Below, one piece after another: positions 40,464-44,640 of a DNA stretch of 44,640 nt. The stretch's first letter is position 1. Each line of letters starts with the position of its first letter. The notes under the pieces were generated by a model that saw nothing but the letters and a program-made list of their open reading frames with translations, searched no databases and was not told the origin of the DNA. This stretch comes from an uncultured Collinsella sp. (GTDB taxonomy: Bacteria > Actinomycetota > Coriobacteriia > Coriobacteriales > Coriobacteriaceae), in the NCBI GenBank assembly GCA_900544845.1, contig UQWV01000010.1, positions 1-44,640 on the forward strand. The letters are read 5' to 3'. A program made the position numbers and the translations under genes.

Positions 40464-41297
40464 ATGGCAGGCCTGTTCAACATCCTTAAGGTCACCGTCA
40501 GCGAGGACAAGATCTGCGCGCATGTGCTGGTGAACCCCGGCATGCCGCTCATGACCTCGGAGGATATCGAGGCCACGGCGCGCGTGTATTACCTGGTGCC
40601 GGCGATTGCCAAGCACCTGTGCCTGGGTGATTCCGGTTGCGAGTTCCAGGACTGCATGGGCCAGACCGAGCTTTGCCATCTGCTTGAGCATGTGACGGTC
40701 GAGCTCATGAACGAGACCGGTCTTGCCGGTAGCATCTCGTGCGGCCGCACGCGCGTAAGCGAGCACGACGAGCGCGTCTTTGAGGTTGAGCTTTCGTGCC
40801 CCGACGACGCGCTGGCCATCGGTGCGCTGTCTTCGGCCACCTTTATGATGGACTGGGCGTACCTGCACGCCGACCAGCCTGCCCCCGACGTGGAAGGCAC
40901 GGTCGCGGGTCTGCGCAACCTGGTGTTGGGCATGCGCGCCGAGGCCGAGGGCAAGGATCCTCGCGAGGCCGTCGCCGCTGCGAACGGCGAAGATGCTGCC
41001 GAGGACGAGGGCGCTGACGAGGGCGATGTGCCGGTCGACGCCGAGCTCGTTGCCGATGCGACCGCCGAGCCCGTTCCCGCCGAGCCCCAGGGCGTCCCCA
41101 ACTTTGACGACGAGCCCCAGGTGGCGATTGATACCGAGGGCGCGGTTGCCGAGAACCACGAGGCCTCCGCTGCCGTCTTTGGCGGTGCTGCGACGGTTCC
41201 GGCAGGACCTGCGCATGAGGGCGGCCTGCCGCTCGTGGACGGCGCCGGCGAGGACCCGGGTGCCACGGTGGCCATGCCGGCTATGCCCCAAGAGTAG
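40464..41297 (+). CDS. Protein with cyanophycin-synthetase N-domain-like region and acidic tail
   Basis: A 277-residue protein with no ATP-grasp or Mur-ligase domain. Residues about 65-130 (LCHLLEHVTVELMNETGL, GRTR, then an Ala-rich helix) resemble the segment of the cyanophycin synthetase N-terminal domain that reads L-x-H-V-V-E-H-I-A-L-E-L-Q-x-x-A-G-x-x followed by G-F-G-R-T-R. I compared this from memory only. From about residue 165 the protein is a disordered Ala/Glu/Asp/Pro tail. A stand-alone copy of this domain is unexpected; it might bind an amino-acid polymer or a peptidoglycan-related ligand. It shares the strand with the CNNM gene, 24 bp downstream of it, and has a GGGGAGAG SD. Confidence 0.55.
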   Translation: MAGLFNILKVTVSEDKICAHVLVNPGMPLMTSEDIEATARVYYLVPAIAKHLCLGDSGCEFQDCMGQTELCHLLEHVTVELMNETGLAGSISCGRTRVSEHDERVFEVELSCPDDALAIGALSSATFMMDWAYLHADQPAPDVEGTVAGLRNLVLGMRAEAEGKDPREAVAAANGEDAAEDEGADEGDVPVDAELVADATAEPVPAEPQGVPNFDDEPQVAIDTEGAVAENHEASAAVFGGAATVPAGPAHEGGLPLVDGAGEDPGATVAMPAMPQE

Positions 41298-41376
41298 GCC
41301 TACGCGTTTATCACCATCACGTACCTGCGCCTTTGCCGTACGCAGATGAGCGGAGCGGCAAGTGATGCGCTGCGGG

Positions 41377-41382
41377 TATAAT
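41377..41382 (+). promoter_or_regulatory. -10 element upstream of the YtxH gene
   Basis: A perfect TATAAT lies 52 bp upstream of the start codon at 41434. No good -35 box is visible at 16-18 bp, so the promoter may need an activator or be weak. Confidence 0.55.
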
Positions 41383-41433
41383 GGACAGCATTCAAACGGT
41401 GGGCACCGACGTGCCCGCAGGAGAGGAATGATC

Positions 41434-41823
41434 ATGGGTAAGACTTTCAGCTTTGTCTCCGGCGCACTTTTTGGTGCCGCTGCCGGCGCTATTGTCGGCG
41501 TTGCTCTGGCCCCGCGCTCGGGCGCCGAGACCCGCGCCATGGCTGCCGATATCGCCAACGACGCCTGGGACAATATGCGCGACACCTACGAGCACAGCGC
41601 CGAGGAGGCCCGTGCTGCGGTGAATGACTTTGGCCCGATGGTCGACGCCAAGACCGACGATCTGCGCGCCAAGGTCGACCTGGCCCGCGAGCGCATGGAC
41701 CAGCTGCGCGAGCAGCTCAACGACGCCATTTCGGGCGGCAACGTGACGCCTGCCGCCGACGTCGTGGTCGAGAACGCCGTCGAGGCTGATACCGAGGCTG
41801 CGGAGCCCTCGACCGAGGCATAA
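41434..41823 (+). CDS. YtxH domain protein
   Basis: A 129-residue protein. It has one N-terminal membrane helix with glycine/alanine packing (SGALFGAAAGAIVGVALAPRSGAETR, the YtxH signature), then a long amphipathic helix (about 40-95, VDLARERMDQLREQLNDA) and an acidic tail. YtxH proteins are small envelope- or stress-associated proteins without an assigned activity. Of two ATGs, 41434 is preferred because the AGGAGAGG site is too close to 41428. The stop overlaps the next start (TAATG), so it is coupled to the PRC-barrel gene. Confidence 0.8.
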   Translation: MGKTFSFVSGALFGAAAGAIVGVALAPRSGAETRAMAADIANDAWDNMRDTYEHSAEEARAAVNDFGPMVDAKTDDLRAKVDLARERMDQLREQLNDAISGGNVTPAADVVVENAVEADTEAAEPSTEA

Positions 41824-42578
41824 TGCGCGCCGGGGATTTTGTCGGTGCCAAGATCTATCGCAAGCCTACCGAGGACAAGCGCACCAAAAAGGACGGCACG
41901 CCGCGCAGCCCTAAAAAGCTCGGAAAGATTCACTTTCCGGTCTTTACCCCGGGCGGTACGCGCGTGGTCGGCTTTATGGTCCGCCAGTCCGATATCGCGG
42001 GCATGATCGAGCGCCCCGACCGATTCGTAGCGCTCGACGCCATTGGTGTCTACGAGGGCGCCATCGCGGTCGATGACGTCAAGGGCACCTACGATGCCGC
42101 CGCCGCCAAGCGCCTCGACATCAACCTGGACGATTGCATCATCTGGGTCGGTATGGACGTGCGCACGGAATCGGGCGACGTCGTGGGCTATTGCTCGGAT
42201 GTGGAGTTCAAGCCACGCTCGGGCATCGTGCAGGCATTCTATGTGACCGCCGGTGCTGCTTCGAGTGTTTTGGTTGGTGACACGCAGGTGCCGCCGACGA
42301 TGCTGCGCGGCTACGAGAACGGCGCGATGGTCGTCTCGGACGAGGTCAAGTCGCTCGGGTATTCGGGCGGCGCCGCCGCAAAGGCTGCCGAGGCAAGCGT
42401 CGTGGTGGGCGACAAGGTCAAAAAGGGCGCCAAGGTGCTCGACGACAAGGGATCGGTTGCCGTGGACAAGGGCAGTCGCGCACTGGGCAAGCAGCTCGGC
42501 AAGACGCGCGGCATGTTCAAGGCCTTTAAGGACGAATACCAAAAGGCGAGCGGAGGCTCGTCAAAAGCTACAAAATAG
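41823..42578 (+). CDS. PRC-barrel domain protein with Lys/Gly-rich tail
   Basis: A 251-residue cytoplasmic protein with two PRC-barrel-like halves: TPGGTRVVGFMVRQSDIAGM (about residues 43-62) and ESGDVVGYCSDVEFKPRSGI (about 117-136), the second typical of ribosome-maturation/photosynthetic-centre PRC barrels. The final 70 residues are Lys-, Gly- and Ala-rich (KVKKGAKVLDDKGSVAVDKG) and may contact membrane or nucleic acid. It is translated with the YtxH protein. The window's last gene is another PRC-barrel protein about 1.8 kb on. Function unknown. Confidence 0.75.
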   Translation: MRAGDFVGAKIYRKPTEDKRTKKDGTPRSPKKLGKIHFPVFTPGGTRVVGFMVRQSDIAGMIERPDRFVALDAIGVYEGAIAVDDVKGTYDAAAAKRLDINLDDCIIWVGMDVRTESGDVVGYCSDVEFKPRSGIVQAFYVTAGAASSVLVGDTQVPPTMLRGYENGAMVVSDEVKSLGYSGGAAAKAAEASVVVGDKVKKGAKVLDDKGSVAVDKGSRALGKQLGKTRGMFKAFKDEYQKASGGSSKATK

Positions 42579-42599
42579 CGACGTACCAAATGATGGGAG

Positions 42600-42636
42600 G
42601 CAAGCCGGAGACCTGTTGCTCCGGCTTGCTGTGTTT
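42600..42636 (+). terminator. Terminator after the PRC-barrel gene
   Basis: A perfect 11-bp stem (42600-42610 with 42619-42629) followed by TGTGTTTA. The T-run is imperfect and the next gene starts 14 bp later, so some read-through is likely. Confidence 0.6.
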
Positions 42637-42650
42637 ATGGGGGAGGGCAC

Positions 42651-44057
42651 ATGCGCCAAAACGGATCCAACTTAAACGGGCGTTCGGGTGCGCGTCCGAC
42701 GGCGCGCCGCGACCTGGGGCAGCTGCCCAGCGGTCAGCGCAAGCGTCACCGTAAGCCCGGCGCGATGTATCTCAACCATAGCCGCGGCTTTAGCGATCGC
42801 AGCGCGCGCATCGGCAACAGCCGCACACCCCGTCGTTCGTCTCGCCTGCCCTATGCGCTCATCGCCGTGGGCTGTGCGCTCGTGCTGTTTATCGCTGCCG
42901 TCGTGGGCTACGTCAACCGCAGCGTGGACGTGGAACTCAACGGCCAGAAGACCGCGGTGCGCGTGGGCTCTACGCTGCAGAATCTCATCGACGAACAGGA
43001 TTTGACTGACACCTACGACGCAGGCGACCTGCTGGCCGTCGATGACAGCGTGCTCAAGCGCCATGGGGGCGAAAAGCTGTCGGTGAAGGTCGACGGCAAG
43101 CGCGTGAAGCAGGGCAAATGGGATAGCCGCGAACTTGAGGGCGGCGAGAAGGTGACGGTCAAGGATGGCCGTAACACCTACGAGAAGCACGAGGTTCAGG
43201 CTACGGTTATCGAGCCCAAGCTCAAGGTCGAGGGTACGGGCGCTATCGAGTATGTGCAGACGTGGGGTGTCCAGGGCCGCTCCGAGGTGTGGGTTGGTGA
43301 GCAGTCGGGCAAGACGCAAGACCGCGGCGAGGTTGTGCCCGCCACCGATTGCGTCGTTGCGTGCGCCAGCGTGGCGCCCAAGGGCAACAAAAAGTACGTG
43401 GCGCTGACGTTTGACGAGGGTCCGAGCGGCGCTACCAAGCAGATCTTGCAGGTGCTCAAGGAAAAGGGCGTTACCGCGACGTTCTTCCTTTCGGGTGATG
43501 CGGCCGAGGCCTCGCCTGCCACGGCCAAGGCGATTGTCGATGCCGGGTGCGAGATCGGATCCAACAGCTACAGCGACGATTCGCTCAAGGGTCAGGACCG
43601 TGAGGCGGTACGCGAGCAGATCACGAAAGGCACCGATGCGATTAAGTCGGCGACCGGCGTGAAGACGATGCTGCTGCGTGCTCCCTACGCTGCCTTTGAC
43701 GAGCAAAACTGGATTGATGCGATGGACCTGGTCTCCGCCGTGGTCTCGTGGAATATTGACTCGGGCGACTGGCTGCTCAACGGTGCCGACGAGCAGGTCT
43801 CGACGGTGCTCGATTCGGTGACGCCGGGCAATATCGTGCTGCTCACCGATAGAGACGAATGCGCCGAGCAGACGCTCGAGGCGCTGCCGCAGATTATCGA
43901 CGGCCTCATTGCCGACGGCTACAAGATCGTGACGCTCAGCGACCTGGTCAAGACGGACACGTCGCTGAGCAAAAAGCTCACCTCGCTGACGAAGGCCGCT
44001 ATGCCCAAGGACGCCGTGTTCCCCCAATTTGCCGAGGACGATGACACCACAGAGTAG
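42651..44057 (+). CDS. Polysaccharide deacetylase-like protein lacking the metal-binding residues
   Basis: A 468-residue type II membrane protein. It has a basic cytoplasmic head (1-62), one membrane helix (about 64-88), a DUF348-like region (about 92-160, VDVELNGQKTAVRVGSTLQN), and a C-terminal NodB/CE4 domain (about 245-445). In CE4 enzymes motif 1 is TFDDGP; here it is T253-FDEGP. Motif 2 H-x-x-x-H reads N305 and D309 (EIGSNSYSDDSL). The catalytic His of motif 5 is replaced by T399 (LLTDRDE). Motifs 3 (RAPY) and 4 (DSGDW) remain. It is therefore probably not a normal Zn/Co deacetylase and may be a binding protein or have changed chemistry. GGGGGAGG lies before the ATG. Confidence 0.85.
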   Translation: MRQNGSNLNGRSGARPTARRDLGQLPSGQRKRHRKPGAMYLNHSRGFSDRSARIGNSRTPRRSSRLPYALIAVGCALVLFIAAVVGYVNRSVDVELNGQKTAVRVGSTLQNLIDEQDLTDTYDAGDLLAVDDSVLKRHGGEKLSVKVDGKRVKQGKWDSRELEGGEKVTVKDGRNTYEKHEVQATVIEPKLKVEGTGAIEYVQTWGVQGRSEVWVGEQSGKTQDRGEVVPATDCVVACASVAPKGNKKYVALTFDEGPSGATKQILQVLKEKGVTATFFLSGDAAEASPATAKAIVDAGCEIGSNSYSDDSLKGQDREAVREQITKGTDAIKSATGVKTMLLRAPYAAFDEQNWIDAMDLVSAVVSWNIDSGDWLLNGADEQVSTVLDSVTPGNIVLLTDRDECAEQTLEALPQIIDGLIADGYKIVTLSDLVKTDTSLSKKLTSLTKAAMPKDAVFPQFAEDDDTTE

Positions 44058-44065
44058 TTATTGGG

Positions 44066-44094
44066 TAGTCATTTAAGAACGTCCCCAATGACTA
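44066..44094 (+). repeat. Short copy of the CGTCCCCAATGACTA repeat
   Basis: The 29 bases begin TAGTCATT and end AATGACTA, so the ends are inverted. The part from CATTTAAG to the end matches the right end of the repeat at 35561-35699 apart from two bases. It begins eight bases after the deacetylase-like gene's stop. Confidence 0.7.
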
Positions 44095-44192
44095 TGTCAC
44101 GGATGCGTCAGCGTTTGGTATGCCTGCAATGTGCAGCGCATAAATTCGATGCCGCAGGGCGATGCTGATGCTATAGTTACTGCGGTTAATGA

Positions 44193-44366
44193 GGGTCAAG
44201 AGAAAGGTTACAGGTGAAATCCAAACCTCGACCATACAGTCGATGACCCCATGCAGGTGCTTTCTGCGCATGCACGGGGTGTAAGCGTCGAGCGGCGTGC
44301 CGCCCGCGCATGCGTATACATATCCAGAAGCCCCCGGACGCCGCACGCGCGGTCGCGTCCGGAGGA
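44193..44366 (+). promoter_or_regulatory. Structured leader, possible riboswitch, upstream of the PRC-barrel gene
   Basis: GGGTCA (44193-44198) can pair with TGACCC (44244-44249) to close a three-way junction with stems AGGTT/AACCT (44205-44209, 44224-44228) and CGAC/GTCG (44229-44232, 44239-44242). The same CCC bases can instead pair in ACCCCATGCA/TGCACGGGGT (44246-44255, 44271-44280), so the two folds exclude each other. A last hairpin (CCGGACGC 44334-44341 with GCGTCCGG 44355-44362) covers the start of the GGAGG at 44361-44365. Exclusive folds plus a masked SD fit a cis-acting RNA switch. It matches no riboswitch class I can name. Confidence 0.5.
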
Positions 44367-44369
44367 ATA

Positions 44370-44402
44370 ATGATGGGGAGCACCATTGAATTATCTGAGT
44401 GA
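44370..44402 (+). CDS. Possible leader peptide overlapping the PRC-barrel start
   Basis: An ATG-ATG pair right after GGAGGAATA opens a 10-codon frame (MMGSTIELSE) that stops at 44402, overlapping the PRC-barrel gene in another frame. It has the best SD in the region, so ribosomes may translate it first, and it could couple or limit translation of the main gene. Confidence 0.35.
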   Translation: MMGSTIELSE

Positions 44403-44640
44403 GATGCTCAAATTGCCGGTCTTGGACGTCGACGGCGAAAAGCTCGGCGTGGTGAACGATTTTGGCATTGCTACCGGCGAAGTTTTTCCGCACGTGACGT
44501 CGCTCGCGTTCCGCGGACCCGGCAAGACGCCGTTTATGATTAGCTGGCGTAAATGGGTCGACCGTATCGACGAGACGGGTGTACACCTTAAGACGTCGGC
44601 CACCGAAATCCGTTTTTCGTACCTGCAGCCGACCGAACTC
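44386..44640 (+). CDS. N-terminus of a PRC-barrel protein (partial)
   Basis: The frame runs from a TTG at 44386 to the end of the window (85 codons) without a stop. It reads LNYLSEMLKLPVLDVDGEKL, the usual opening of PRC-barrel domains, with a second strand pattern around VHLKTSATEIRFSYLQPTEL. Similar N-termini precede CBS/MgtE-like domains in cation transporters of this group of bacteria, so a metal-transport partner is a fair guess. The rest is outside the window. The TTG has GGGGAG five bases upstream. An ATG at 44404 would cut the conserved first strand. Confidence 0.7.
   Translation, partial: MNYLSEMLKLPVLDVDGEKLGVVNDFGIATGEVFPHVTSLAFRGPGKTPFMISWRKWVDRIDETGVHLKTSATEIRFSYLQPTEL

Noticed and set aside
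39024..41585. Minus-strand open frame of 853 codons spanning several genes
   Set aside because: It crosses the CNNM, CphA-N-like and YtxH genes antisense. Composition is typical of GC-driven open frames.
44193..44366. FMN, cobalamin or M-box riboswitch
   Set aside because: Only a short GGTGAAATCC-type segment is shared. The other conserved blocks of each class are absent.

Overview
The window looks like gut Coriobacteriia (Actinomycetota), most probably Collinsella. The grounds are high GC, coding style, an Ech-type hydrogenase, LPxTG surface proteins, and intergenic repeats that I recall (not searched) from that genus. It has three parts.

Bases 1 to about 10,027 are the right-hand end of an integrated mobilizable or conjugative element. 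A minus-strand operon runs from a small HTH/excisionase-like protein (6863), through a DnaC-like protein without a P-loop, two unrecognised small proteins and a ribbon-helix-helix protein, to a MOBL-like relaxase and a VirD4/TraG coupling protein. A zinc-finger protein of unknown role and a tyrosine integrase lie next to the attachment site. That site is a displaced 49-nt 3' piece of tRNA-fMet (9979-10027), followed by the chromosome's own tRNA terminator. The left end of the element and the intact tRNA lie outside the window.

From 10,028 onward is chromosome. Three palindromic repeats with an 80-bp period lead to an Old Yellow Enzyme-type flavoprotein, an orphan transposase-like HTH protein, and a five-gene group 4 (Ech-type) [NiFe] hydrogenase operon. 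In that operon the EchA and EchB membrane subunits are fused, and the large subunit ends at its second CxxC motif. A 2111-residue cell-wall-anchored protein (VWA plus about ten isopeptide pilin-type domains, LPTTG) follows. It is flanked on both sides by long hairpin repeats of two related kinds.

Next come a two-component system divergent from an ABC-2 exporter, a MacB/FtsX-type ABC pair, a DUF362 ferredoxin-like protein, an alpha/beta hydrolase, a hemolysin III family protein, a CNNM/CorC-type transporter, a protein whose N-terminus resembles the N-terminal domain of cyanophycin synthetase, YtxH and PRC-barrel envelope proteins, and a polysaccharide-deacetylase-like protein that has lost its metal ligands. 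The window ends in a PRC-barrel gene preceded by a structured leader that may be a riboswitch.

Most interesting to follow up: the hairpin repeats around the giant surface protein, the three-unit palindromic array at 10117-10332, the leader at 44193-44366, the fused Ech hydrogenase, and several family members lacking catalytic residues.
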